NCBI GenBank assembly: GCA_003644405.1
Contig: QNCE01000003.1
Location: forward strand, 1-42,766
Reading direction: 5' to 3'
DNA from: Candidatus Omnitrophota bacterium
GTDB taxonomy: Bacteria; Omnitrophota; Gorgyraeia; Duberdicusellales; 4484-171
DNA: 42,766 nucleotides
Shown here: one piece after another, positions 1 through 7,181 of the stretch
Layout: each line of letters begins with the position of its first letter
Position numbering within the stretch: position 1 is the stretch's first letter
Translations under genes and position numbers: made by a program
The notes under the pieces: generated by a model
Seen by the model: the letters and a program-made list of their open reading frames with translations, nothing else
The model's database searches: none
What the model was told of the DNA's origin: nothing

Positions 1-278
1 GCTTCTTTTCGAGACAAAGCTCTTTTAAAATCATCAAAATCTATAAGTTGGAACTGGGGATTTTCCTTTTTAAGTTTATCTATCAAAGAAGGATGTGCCT
101 TTCTTCTAAATCCTATATACTTAAATTGAGTATGGCAATTAGGGCATTCCTTTAAAGGGAGCTTTAGCCCTATCTTGTGACAAGAAAAACATTCCCCTGA
201 TAGTTCACCTAATACAAAGAGGTGTTTTTCTATATCATCCAAATCTAAAAACTCCCACACTCTTAAGAAACCTTTCAT
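1..278 (-). CDS. Partial zinc-ribbon-like hypothetical protein (3' end outside window)
   Basis: The first 92 codons of a gene that runs off the left edge. The ATG at 278-276 overlaps the stop of the LOG-family gene as ATGA, so the two are probably translationally coupled. The visible protein has two CxxC pairs (Cys30/33 and Cys45/48), which look like a small zinc ribbon, followed by a lysine-rich segment. There is no signal peptide or membrane segment in the visible part. I do not recognise the family and assign no function. The four cysteines may bind zinc, but that is inference. Confidence 0.7.
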   Translation of the reverse strand, partial: MKGFLRVWEFLDLDDIEKHLFVLGELSGECFSCHKIGLKLPLKECPNCHTQFKYIGFRRKAHPSLIDKLKKENPQFQLIDFDDFKRALSRKE

Positions 279-934
279 TTTTTTCTATAGAATTTTCTTA
301 TTGCTTTTAAAACCTCTTGAGGAGCATCAACAACTTCGAAGAGAGATAAATCTTTTTTTACAATTGTTCCCTCACTTAATAAGGTGTTTTTAAACCAAGC
401 TAACATACCTTTCCAGTAGTTACTAACTACCAAAATTATAGGAAAGGGCTTTATGCGGTGAGTTTGAATTAATGCCAAAGCTTCAAAAAGTTCATCTAAA
501 GTTCCGTACCCCCCAGGAAAGACTACAAAGGCACATGAGTATTTTGCAAACAACACCTTTCTCACAAAAAAGTATTTAAACTCTAAGAGATAGTTTACGT
601 AGGGATTAGGAACCTGTTGTTCAGGAATAAGGATATTTAAACCAATGGATCTTCCTTTTGCATGGTAGGCTCCTTTATTAGCTGCTTCCATAATTCCCGG
701 GCCTGCACCGGTAATTATACTGTAGCCATTTTTGACTAAAAACTTTGCACATCGGTAAGCAAGTTTATAGTAGGGATGGCTAGAGGTCACTCTTTTAGAG
801 CCAAAGAAAGATACCGCTTTTTTTATGCGAGAAAGTCCCTCAAAACCCTCTACAAATTCACTCATTATGCGGAATATGCGCCAAGTATCCTGTTTAATAA
901 AACTATTGGTAAAATCAATTTTTTTATTATTCAT
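275..934 (-). CDS. LOG family protein (TIGR00730-type nucleotide phosphoribohydrolase)
   Basis: A 219-residue protein of the LOG ('lonely guy')/lysine decarboxylase-like family. Characterised members release the base from nucleoside 5'-monophosphates, including cytokinin ribotides. The signature PGGYGTLDE is at residues 140-148 and a GAGPGIMEAANKGA phosphate-binding segment is at 76-89, so the active-site elements are intact. It follows DUF4870 by 4 bases and overlaps the next gene as ATGA. No strong ribosome-binding site is visible directly before its ATG, so it may depend on coupling to the upstream gene. The natural substrate cannot be told from sequence; many bacterial members act as general nucleotide hydrolases. 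Confidence 0.9.
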   Translation of the reverse strand: MNNKKIDFTNSFIKQDTWRIFRIMSEFVEGFEGLSRIKKAVSFFGSKRVTSSHPYYKLAYRCAKFLVKNGYSIITGAGPGIMEAANKGAYHAKGRSIGLNILIPEQQVPNPYVNYLLEFKYFFVRKVLFAKYSCAFVVFPGGYGTLDELFEALALIQTHRIKPFPIILVVSNYWKGMLAWFKNTLLSEGTIVKKDLSLFEVVDAPQEVLKAIRKFYRKK

Positions 935-938
935 TTTT

Positions 939-1271
939 TTAAATCACTAATTTCTCCGCGATATCAGTTACTATAGGAATTCTGCATAATCTGCCAGTTA
1001 GGGCAGAGTAAATACCGTAGAGAGAAAGAACCGAAAAGATAATTATTCCTAAAACATAGAATATCCCTCCAATCAGAGGAATAAGAGAAAGTACAGCGAA
1101 AATAACCTCTCCTATAAAGATTACTAAACCATGTCTAGCATGGTAGTGGGTAAAACGGTTATCTTTCTTTATAAGAAAAGCTAAAATCCATAAAAAGAAT
1201 ACATAAGAAAGTGCGGCTAACCCTGCCCCTTTTTTAATCTCTTCTAAACTTAAATCTTCCTTTTTACTCAT
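939..1271 (-). CDS. DUF4870 family small membrane protein
   Basis: A 110-residue integral membrane protein matching the DUF4870 pattern: an acidic/lysine-rich N-terminus, a hydrophobic segment at about 18-34, a polar loop with the family's typical 'F-x-x-x-H-A-R-x-G-L' motif at about 40-49, then hydrophobic stretches at about 50-66 and 67-92. Function is unknown. The ATG at 1271 is preceded by a strong AGGAGGTGA ribosome-binding site. It is the first gene of a short unit with the LOG gene and the cut zinc-ribbon gene, and has its own predicted promoter just past the porin terminator. Confidence 0.85.
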   Translation of the reverse strand: MSKKEDLSLEEIKKGAGLAALSYVFFLWILAFLIKKDNRFTHYHARHGLVIFIGEVIFAVLSLIPLIGGIFYVLGIIIFSVLSLYGIYSALTGRLCRIPIVTDIAEKLVI

Positions 1272-1306
1272 CTTTCACCTCCTCCAAATTTAAAAATCTT
1301 ATTTAT

Positions 1307-1334
1307 ATTATAGACAATTTACAGTTAATAACAA
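1307..1334 (-). promoter_or_regulatory. Predicted sigma-70 promoter of the DUF4870–LOG unit
   Basis: On the minus strand a TTGTTA -35 box (1334-1329) and a perfect TATAAT -10 box (1312-1307) are separated by 16 bases. The distance to the DUF4870 ATG leaves about 30 bases of leader containing the AGGAGG site. The -35 box touches the U-tract of the porin terminator, so one transcription unit ends where the next begins. Prediction by eye only. Confidence 0.55.
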
Positions 1335-1335
1335 T

Positions 1336-1380
1336 AAAAAAAATTGCCCCCCTGCTTTTTAATAAAGCAGGGGGGCAATT
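1336..1380 (-). terminator. Intrinsic terminator of the porin gene
   Basis: A perfect 17-base-pair inverted repeat (1342-1358 with 1364-1380), loop of 5 bases, including a run of six G-C pairs. Read on the minus strand it is followed by a run of U (plus-strand A at 1336-1343). It lies 15 bases past the porin stop codon. There is no T-run on the plus-strand side, so it works for minus-strand transcription only. Confidence 0.92.
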
Positions 1381-1395
1381 AGTTAGCTAATGACC

Positions 1396-2679
1396 TTAGA
1401 AGGTTATCTTCATTTTTCCAATAACCTGGGAAGCACTATCATCGTTGGAGTCATTAAAAGCATCACCAGGATTAAAATAACCATACATTAGGCTGAACTG
1501 AACATCCTCAGTGTAGTTGTAAGTAAGATGTAAATCTATTTCGTTACCTAAATCTTTCTCCTGATCCATAGTGTAACCACCCCAGGGTTGAGTGACAGAA
1601 TTGGTATCACCAGAAAGAGTGCTTACCTTACCTACCAACCTTAAGTTAGCATAGCGTAAGCTTAAAGAGACATCATCGGTAAGGTCAGCACCTAAATTTA
1701 CGCATATTGCTTGATAGTTAGAATTCTTAAATAGAGCATTTGCAATATCAGCAGGAGTAATTTCCTCATACATCGGGTCCCATTTATCACTTATTCTGAT
1801 GTAATCTAAACCTATGCTCATAGGAACCCAGGTATCAGTGAGTTTGTAAGTTGCACTAGCTAAAATTGCTAAGTCACTGCTGTGTTTATCGGTTCGGGGA
1901 GCAGAAGAAAATCCAACATTAGCGTATCTCTGATACTGATAAGCTATCTCTCCGGTTAAGATTAAATTCTCAACAGGAGAAGAAACCACTCTTACACCTA
2001 TGTTACCAATATCTGCCTTTTTCCTGTCATCGAGGATGTAGTAAAGCTCAGCGCTGGTAGTTTCGTCAACTTCATAGTTAGCATCTAAAATGTAAATATC
2101 TCTATCATCGCTGTCGTACTCATCACCTTCTGAATTCTTAATTAATCCTAAATTAAGAACTAAAGGAGAATAATCTAAAGTTGCCATTATCCCTTCAAAT
2201 GTCTTTGCTCCACAGAGATCAGAAAAAGCGGTTCCTGCAAAATTAGAAGCTCCTTTGTAGTTGGTGTTAGGGTCAGCAACAATCAAGCCACTTCCTATCT
2301 TTACTCCCTGCTTACCAATCTTTAAGGTAAGAGGATAGTCAAGGAAGTTTTTTAATGTGATCCATAACCCTCCTAATAACATATTACCACTTGCGGTAGG
2401 AGTTCCTGAGGCACTAGTTCCTCCACCCCATATTCTCTCATGGAAAAGCACAGTATTTGCTGATACATCTTCAGTTAAATCAGCACTGATAGAGAGTTTA
2501 AGAATAGATGCCAGAGCACTGGCATCATAGTCGGTTCCTCCCCCAAGGTGAAAGTCACTGCGGGAAAGAGCGTACATATCAATTTTCCCGCCCACTTTAA
2601 CATTCTCTACAGCAGCAAAAGCAGTACCTAAAAAAGATACTGCTAAAATTGCTACCAAAACAGTTAATTTCTTACTCAT
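1396..2679 (-). CDS. Outer-membrane beta-barrel porin
   Basis: A 427-residue secreted protein. Residues 1-22 form a signal peptide (Lys-Lys, hydrophobic core, AFA|A cleavage site). The mature part is a run of alternating hydrophobic/polar strands with Asp/Asn/Gly-rich turns and ends in ...KMKITF; a C-terminal Phe is the usual recognition signal for outer-membrane barrel assembly. Length and strand pattern fit a porin of about 16-18 strands. No cysteine pair or enzymatic motif is evident, and substrate specificity cannot be deduced. The ATG is preceded by a strong AAAGGAGGT site (2694-2686). The gene is alone, with its own promoter, long leader and terminator, which suggests strong, independently controlled expression. 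Confidence 0.85.
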   Translation of the reverse strand: MSKKLTVLVAILAVSFLGTAFAAVENVKVGGKIDMYALSRSDFHLGGGTDYDASALASILKLSISADLTEDVSANTVLFHERIWGGGTSASGTPTASGNMLLGGLWITLKNFLDYPLTLKIGKQGVKIGSGLIVADPNTNYKGASNFAGTAFSDLCGAKTFEGIMATLDYSPLVLNLGLIKNSEGDEYDSDDRDIYILDANYEVDETTSAELYYILDDRKKADIGNIGVRVVSSPVENLILTGEIAYQYQRYANVGFSSAPRTDKHSSDLAILASATYKLTDTWVPMSIGLDYIRISDKWDPMYEEITPADIANALFKNSNYQAICVNLGADLTDDVSLSLRYANLRLVGKVSTLSGDTNSVTQPWGGYTMDQEKDLGNEIDLHLTYNYTEDVQFSLMYGYFNPGDAFNDSNDDSASQVIGKMKITF

Positions 2680-2717
2680 TATTCGACCTCCTTTCTCAAG
2701 AATTTCTATTTATCTCC

Positions 2718-2741
2718 AACAAGGTTTAAAGAATCCTTGTT
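2718..2741 (-). promoter_or_regulatory. Short hairpin in the porin mRNA leader
   Basis: A 7-base perfect inverted repeat (2718-2724 with 2735-2741) around a 10-base A/T-rich loop, between the large inverted repeat and the porin ribosome-binding site. There is no U-tract after it, so it is not an obvious terminator. It may stabilise or fold the leader. Confidence 0.4.
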
Positions 2742-2759
2742 AATATCTTGCCTATCTAT

Positions 2760-2865
2760 GTTATATCATCCACTTCTCCAACAATCTCTCAGGATTTTTT
2801 TAGGTTACTTTAATAAATTTCACCTCCTTTCCTCCTGGATTGAGATTGTTTGTGGATGGTATAAC
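2760..2865 (-). promoter_or_regulatory. Large imperfect inverted repeat in the porin 5' leader
   Basis: Arms 2760-2794 and 2833-2865 are complementary in three blocks: 2760-2773 with 2852-2865 (13 of 14 pairs), 2780-2788 with 2842-2850 (9 of 9) and 2791-2794 with 2833-2836 (4 of 4). The apical part (2795-2832) includes the second of two AGGAGG-like sequences on the minus strand; the first overlaps the innermost stem. It lies within the transcribed leader predicted from the promoter at 2901-2929. It could be an RNA control element for porin expression; a remnant of a small palindromic element is an alternative. The 2680-3069 stretch otherwise holds the porin ribosome-binding site, the short hairpin, the promoter, and A/T-rich sequence from about 2930 to 3069 in which I see nothing. 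Confidence 0.6.
2800..2823 (-). CDS. Possible seven-codon leader peptide in the porin leader
   Basis: A GTG at 2823-2821 is preceded by CAGGAGG with a 7-base spacer and opens a frame encoding MKFIKVT before TAA at 2802-2800. It sits in the apical part of the large leader inverted repeat. The ribosome-binding site is good and the position suggestive, but a frame this short could arise by chance. Low confidence. Confidence 0.25.
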   Translation of the reverse strand: MKFIKVT

Positions 2866-2900
2866 CTTTCTGTAAACGTTTTCAAAGAACTCACTATTCT

Positions 2901-2929
2901 TTTTTAGCAAATAATTATTTAGTTGTCAA
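2901..2929 (-). promoter_or_regulatory. Predicted sigma-70 promoter of the porin gene
   Basis: A perfect TTGACA -35 box (2929-2924), a 17-base spacer and a TAAAAA -10 box (2906-2901; four of six consensus bases) on the minus strand. Transcription would start near 2894, giving a leader of about 215 bases. This is the best -35 match I noticed in the window, in keeping with a highly expressed porin. Confidence 0.6.
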
Positions 2930-3069
2930 GATTTTTTTACCTTTTTCTTCCCATAAATTGTTATCATTATTTTTAAAAACCCTATATATTGTGTCCAAAT
3001 TTAACAACTAAGTTTTTATCCTAATTTTTACTATTTTTCTTATCCTTTTTGTGATATTTTTACTTCTCT

Positions 3070-3142
3070 TGCCCCCAGCCCGATTCGAACGGGCCCACCA
3101 GGCTTAGGAGGCCTGTGCTCTATCCTCTTAAGCTATGGGGGC
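3070..3142 (-). tRNA. tRNA-Arg (anticodon CCU)
   Basis: A complete 73-base cloverleaf on the minus strand. The acceptor stem pairs 7 bases (GCCCCCA with TGGGGGC) with discriminator A at 3070. The anticodon stem CAGGC/GCCTG holds the loop CTCCTAA, giving anticodon CCU (reads AGG). The T arm CCCG-TTCGAAT-CGGG is canonical. The 3' CCA is not encoded, so it must be added after transcription. It starts 11 bases after the apt stop codon and is probably cotranscribed with apt. No intrinsic terminator is visible downstream. Confidence 0.95.
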
Positions 3143-3153
3143 AAAGATAGTCT

Positions 3154-3666
3154 TCAAAACTTTATTAATGAATAAACAGGATAAGATTTAAGTTTTTTTC
3201 TTCCTTTTAAAGAAAGGAGCTCGATGAGGAAAGCTATACCTACTATTTCTCCTTTCAGTTTCTTTACTAATCTCACGATAGCATGGGATGTGCCTCCGGT
3301 AGCTAAAAGGTCGTCAACTATCAAAACTTTTGCTCCTTTAGGAAAGGCATCACGATGAATACAAAAACTATCTTTTCCATACTCTAACTTGTAGCTTACC
3401 TTATAGCTTTTATAGGGGAGTTTGCCTGGCTTTCTTACAGGAATAAACCCACATCCTAATTTATAAGCCAAAGCCCCTCCTAAGATAAATCCTCTAGCTT
3501 CAGCACAGACGATATAATCTATCTTCTTATCTTTAAATAGGCTAGCTAAACGGTTAATAGTTATTTTAAATGCTCTCTTGTTATTAAGAAGAGTGGTTAT
3601 ATCTCTAAAAAGAATGCCTTTTTTGGGAAAATCAGGAATAGTCCTTATAAGATTCTTTAAATCCAA
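3154..3666 (-). CDS. apt: Adenine phosphoribosyltransferase
   Basis: A 170-residue purine salvage enzyme that converts adenine plus PRPP to AMP in the cytoplasm. The type-I phosphoribosyltransferase PRPP loop VLIVDDLLATGGT is at residues 114-126 and the RKPGKLP segment, typical of APRT, is at 78-84. Length is normal. The start codon is TTG at 3666, supported by an ideally placed AAAGGAGGT; no better ATG lies nearby. It is the last protein gene of the long co-directional array, 11 bases after the sigma factor gene and 11 bases before tRNA-Arg. Confidence 0.95.
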   Translation of the reverse strand: MDLKNLIRTIPDFPKKGILFRDITTLLNNKRAFKITINRLASLFKDKKIDYIVCAEARGFILGGALAYKLGCGFIPVRKPGKLPYKSYKVSYKLEYGKDSFCIHRDAFPKGAKVLIVDDLLATGGTSHAIVRLVKKLKGEIVGIAFLIELLSLKGRKKLKSYPVYSLIKF

Positions 3667-3677
3667 CTTTACCTCCT

Positions 3678-4499
3678 TTAAAATTCTATCTCTTTTTTCT
3701 GTTCTTGAGCAACATATTTTCTTAACTTCTTTATCGCTCCCTCCTCAATCTGCCTTACTCTTTCCCGGGAAACTCTTAGCTCCTTAGCTACTTCCGCTAA
3801 AGTATGCGGTTTACCATCGCTTATCCCGAACCTTAAATCTAAAACTCTCTTCTCTCTATCACTAATAGCATCTAAAAGATGAACGACCTCTTCATGTAAG
3901 AAGAAACTCTCTATTTCTTTCTCTGTATCAGCATATCCCGTAGCTTTAATAAAATCCCCTAATTGAGAATCCCCCTCTTCTCCTACAGGAGCTTCCAAAG
4001 AAGTTTTTTTCGTCATCAATCTCTCTAGTTGAACTATCTTTTCTACAGAAAGTTTCATTTTTTTAGCTAACTCTGAAGAGGTAGGTTCTCTCTTCAACTT
4101 TTGACGCAACTGCTCCTTTTTTTTCTTATACTTAGAGATTAACTCACTCATATATACGGGTATCCTTATAGTTTTACCTTGGTCAATTAAAGCACGGGTT
4201 ATTGCCTGTCTTATCCACCACGCAGCGTAAGTGGAAAATCGATAGCCTTTTTTTAAACTAAATTTATCAATAGCTTTCATTAACCCAATATTTCCTTCAG
4301 CAATTAAATCCATAAGTGGTAGACCTAAATGGGTATAATGTTTGGCAATATTTACTACTAACTTTAAGTTGGAATTTATCAATTTTCTCCGTGCATGTTT
4401 ATTGCCTTTTTTAGCTTTCCTTATCAGATCCTCTTCCTCTTTCTTAGAGAGTAAAGGGATATCTTTTATCCTCTCTAAGTAAGCTTTAATTGCATCCAT
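3678..4499 (-). CDS. Compact sigma-70 family RNA polymerase sigma factor (RpoD/SigA-like)
   Basis: A 273-residue sigma factor with regions 1.2 (about 1-35), 2 (about 36-110), 3 (about 111-185) and 4 (about 200-265). It lacks region 1.1 and the non-conserved insert of large RpoD proteins. The region 2.3/2.4 segment STYAAWWIRQAITRALIDQG (89-108) and the region 4.2 helix-turn-helix ending in SRERVRQIEEGAIKKLR (244-260) match the housekeeping type and predict recognition of TTGACA/TATAAT promoters, which are found in this window. Whether it is the primary factor or a second group 2 factor cannot be decided here. No good ribosome-binding site precedes the ATG, 6 bases after ppdK. Confidence 0.92.
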   Translation of the reverse strand: MDAIKAYLERIKDIPLLSKKEEEDLIRKAKKGNKHARRKLINSNLKLVVNIAKHYTHLGLPLMDLIAEGNIGLMKAIDKFSLKKGYRFSTYAAWWIRQAITRALIDQGKTIRIPVYMSELISKYKKKKEQLRQKLKREPTSSELAKKMKLSVEKIVQLERLMTKKTSLEAPVGEEGDSQLGDFIKATGYADTEKEIESFFLHEEVVHLLDAISDREKRVLDLRFGISDGKPHTLAEVAKELRVSRERVRQIEEGAIKKLRKYVAQEQKKEIEF

Positions 4500-4505
4500 A
4501 AATAA

Positions 4506-7163
4506 TTATTTTCTTTTCTTTCCTTTTCTGATCTCTTTATCCTCTAAAGCTGCTTGAGCAGCAGCTAGTCTAGCTATAGGAACTCTAAATGGAGAACAAC
4601 TTACATAATCTAAACCAATTCGATGGCAAAATCTTACTGACTGGGGATCACCTCCTTGCTCCCCACATATCCCTACTTTTAAATTCTTCCTTGTCTTTCT
4701 TCCTAAGGTTACTGCCATCTCCATAAGTTTTCCTACCCCTGTCTCATCTACAGAGACAAAAGGGTCGTAAGGCAAGAGTTTATTCTCTAAATAAACTTTT
4801 AAGAATCTTCCTGCATCATCACGGGAAAAACCAAACGTCATCTGAGTAAGGTCATTAGTACCAAAAGAGAAAAATTCTGCATAAGCAGCAATCTCATCGG
4901 CAGTTAAAGCAGCACGAGGAACCTCTACCATCGTTCCTACACTATAGTTTAACTTTACCTTATACTTCTTACTTACTTCTCTAGCTACCTCATCAATATA
5001 ATTTTTAGTAATTATAATCTCGTTAACATGACCTACCAGAGGAACCATAACCTCTGGTTTTATTTTAATCTTTTCCTCTTTTATAAAGTAAGCTGCCGCC
5101 TCAAATATTGCCTGAGCCTGCATTTTTATAATTTCAGGATAAACTATTCCTAACCGGCAACCTCTAAATCCTAACATAGGATTAAATTCGTGTAGGCTAC
5201 TCACTGTATCTTTTATCTTCTGAGGAGAGATACCAATCTTTTGAGAAAGTTGTTCTATTTCTTCATCAGTTTTAGGAAGAAATTCATGAAGAGGTGGATC
5301 AAGTAACCTTATAGTTACCGGGAATCCTTTCATTACTTTAAATATCCCTTTAAAATCTTCTCTTTGAAGAGGAAGGAGTTCTTTTAAAGCCTTTTCTTTT
5401 TCTTCTTCACTTTCAGAAAGAATCATCCTCTGCATTTTAGGAAGTCTGTCCTTACCAAAGAACATATGTTCGGTTCGGCATAAACCTATGCCTTCAGCAC
5501 CAAAATCACGAGCAATTTTGGCATCGTAAGGAGTATCGGCGTTAGTTCTTACCCCTAACTTCCTTATTTGATCAGCCCATTTCATTAACTGTGCAAACTC
5601 TCCAGATAATTTAGGCTCAACTAATTTTACCTTCTCTAAGAACACCTCTCCTGTAGAGCCATCGATACTTATAATTTGACCTTTCTTTATTAGATTATCT
5701 TTCACCTTAAAATAACCTTCTTCTTCATTAACGATAACCTCAGAACATCCCACCACACAAGGCTTACCCATTCCTCTTCCTACCACTGCAGCATGACTGG
5801 TTAATCCTCCTGTGGAAGTAAGAATACCACAAGAAGTTGCCATGCCTCCTACATCTTCAGGAGAGGTTTCCTTCCTTACCAAGATTACCTCTTTCCCCTT
5901 TTCTGCTTCTTCAATTGCCTCCTCAGCAGTAAAAACAACCTCTCCTACAGCCGCTCCAGGAGAAGCAGCTAATCCTTTAGCTACAGGTATAGGTTTAGAA
6001 GAAGGGTCTATTGTAGGGTGAAGAAGTTGGTCTAAAGATTGAGGACTAACTCTTTTTACTGCCTCTTCTTTAGTGATTAGGCCTTCTTTAACCATATCTA
6101 CAGCAATTTTTACACTAGCTTGAGCAGTTCTTTTGCCCGTCCTTGTTTGAAGAAGATAAAGTGTACCTTTCTCGATAGTGAACTCTAAATCTTGCATATC
6201 TTTAAAATGCTTCTCTAATTTTTTCTGAATACGATAAAGCTGATTATATATTTTAGGCATAGTTTTTTTAAGTTCCTCTATGCTCTGAGGAGTCCTAATT
6301 CCTGCTACTACATCTTCACCTTGAGCATTCATTAAAAACTCTCCATAGAATTTTTTCTCCCCTGTAGAAGGATTTCTGGTAAATGCTACACCTGTGCCAG
6401 AATCAGGACCCATATTCCCAAACACCATAGCTTGCACATTTACCGCTGTTCCTAAAGTATGAGGAATTTTATTTAAATTCCTGTAAGTTATTGCTCGAGG
6501 ATTGTTCCAAGATTCAAAAACTGCCAGAATAGCCATCTTAAGTTGCTTCCATACATCTTGAGGAAAATTATAACCCATTGTTTCTTTAAAAAGCTGCTTA
6601 AACTTCTGTGTAATATCCCTCCAGTCATCGGCACCTAACTCTACATCTAACCTTACGCCTTTTTCTTTCTTTTTTTCTTCAATTATCTTCTCAAACTTAT
6701 CTTTCTCTATCTTTAAAACTACATCTGAAAACATCTGAATAAATCGGCGATAAGCATCAAAGACAAACCGTTCATCATTAGTCTGAGCAATTAATCCTTT
6801 AATAGTAGTATCGTTCAGGCCTAAGTTAAGAATTGTATCCATCATCCCCGGCATAGAAATCGCTGCGCCACTCCTTACAGAAACTAAAAGAGGGTTGTCT
6901 TTCGAGCCGAATTTTTTACCCATCGCCTCTTCAATCTTCCTCATATACTTTTTAACTTCCTCAAAAAACTCTAAGGGTAACTTTTTGTTATTCTTATAGT
7001 AATAAGTGCACATTTGTGTAGAAATTGTGAATCCTGCAGGCACAGGGATGCCTAAATTGGTCATCTCAGCAAGATTTGCTCCCTTCCCTCCTAAAATATC
7101 TTTCATCTTAGCATTCCCCTCTGCCTTTCCTTTACCAAAGAAGTAAATATATTTTTTTGCCAT
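4506..7163 (-). CDS. ppdK: Pyruvate, phosphate dikinase
   Basis: An 885-residue enzyme that interconverts pyruvate + ATP + phosphate with PEP + AMP + PPi. Domain order is complete: N-terminal ATP-grasp-like nucleotide domain, central phosphohistidine domain with the catalytic His in GGLTSHAAVVGRG, and a C-terminal PEP/pyruvate TIM barrel with the catalytic Cys in VGICGEQGGDP. Length is typical. The reversible, PPi-linked reaction is common in anaerobes using PPi-dependent glycolysis, but the direction here is not known. The ATG at 7163 has a GGAGG site. It lies 18 bases after glyS and 6 bases before the sigma gene. Confidence 0.97.
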   Translation of the reverse strand: MAKKYIYFFGKGKAEGNAKMKDILGGKGANLAEMTNLGIPVPAGFTISTQMCTYYYKNNKKLPLEFFEEVKKYMRKIEEAMGKKFGSKDNPLLVSVRSGAAISMPGMMDTILNLGLNDTTIKGLIAQTNDERFVFDAYRRFIQMFSDVVLKIEKDKFEKIIEEKKKEKGVRLDVELGADDWRDITQKFKQLFKETMGYNFPQDVWKQLKMAILAVFESWNNPRAITYRNLNKIPHTLGTAVNVQAMVFGNMGPDSGTGVAFTRNPSTGEKKFYGEFLMNAQGEDVVAGIRTPQSIEELKKTMPKIYNQLYRIQKKLEKHFKDMQDLEFTIEKGTLYLLQTRTGKRTAQASVKIAVDMVKEGLITKEEAVKRVSPQSLDQLLHPTIDPSSKPIPVAKGLAASPGAAVGEVVFTAEEAIEEAEKGKEVILVRKETSPEDVGGMATSCGILTSTGGLTSHAAVVGRGMGKPCVVGCSEVIVNEEEGYFKVKDNLIKKGQIISIDGSTGEVFLEKVKLVEPKLSGEFAQLMKWADQIRKLGVRTNADTPYDAKIARDFGAEGIGLCRTEHMFFGKDRLPKMQRMILSESEEEKEKALKELLPLQREDFKGIFKVMKGFPVTIRLLDPPLHEFLPKTDEEIEQLSQKIGISPQKIKDTVSSLHEFNPMLGFRGCRLGIVYPEIIKMQAQAIFEAAAYFIKEEKIKIKPEVMVPLVGHVNEIIITKNYIDEVAREVSKKYKVKLNYSVGTMVEVPRAALTADEIAAYAEFFSFGTNDLTQMTFGFSRDDAGRFLKVYLENKLLPYDPFVSVDETGVGKLMEMAVTLGRKTRKNLKVGICGEQGGDPQSVRFCHRIGLDYVSCSPFRVPIARLAAAQAALEDKEIRKGKKRK

Positions 7164-7181
7164 TGCCTATCCCTCCTCTCT

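Noticed and set aside
2718..2741. Hairpin as an attenuator terminator before the porin
   Set aside because: Only 7 base pairs with a 10-base loop and no U-tract after it on the minus strand.
2760..2865. Inverted repeat as a known riboswitch
   Set aside because: I do not recognise the consensus of any riboswitch class; it has no multi-helix junction and no downstream terminator switch.
2760..2865. Inverted repeat as an insertion sequence end
   Set aside because: No transposase frame and no target-site duplication seen; only one copy in the window.
2930..3069. Additional gene or CRISPR-like repeat between the tRNA and the porin promoter
   Set aside because: Only A/T-rich sequence with short chance repeats; no start codon with a ribosome-binding site and no spaced repeats.
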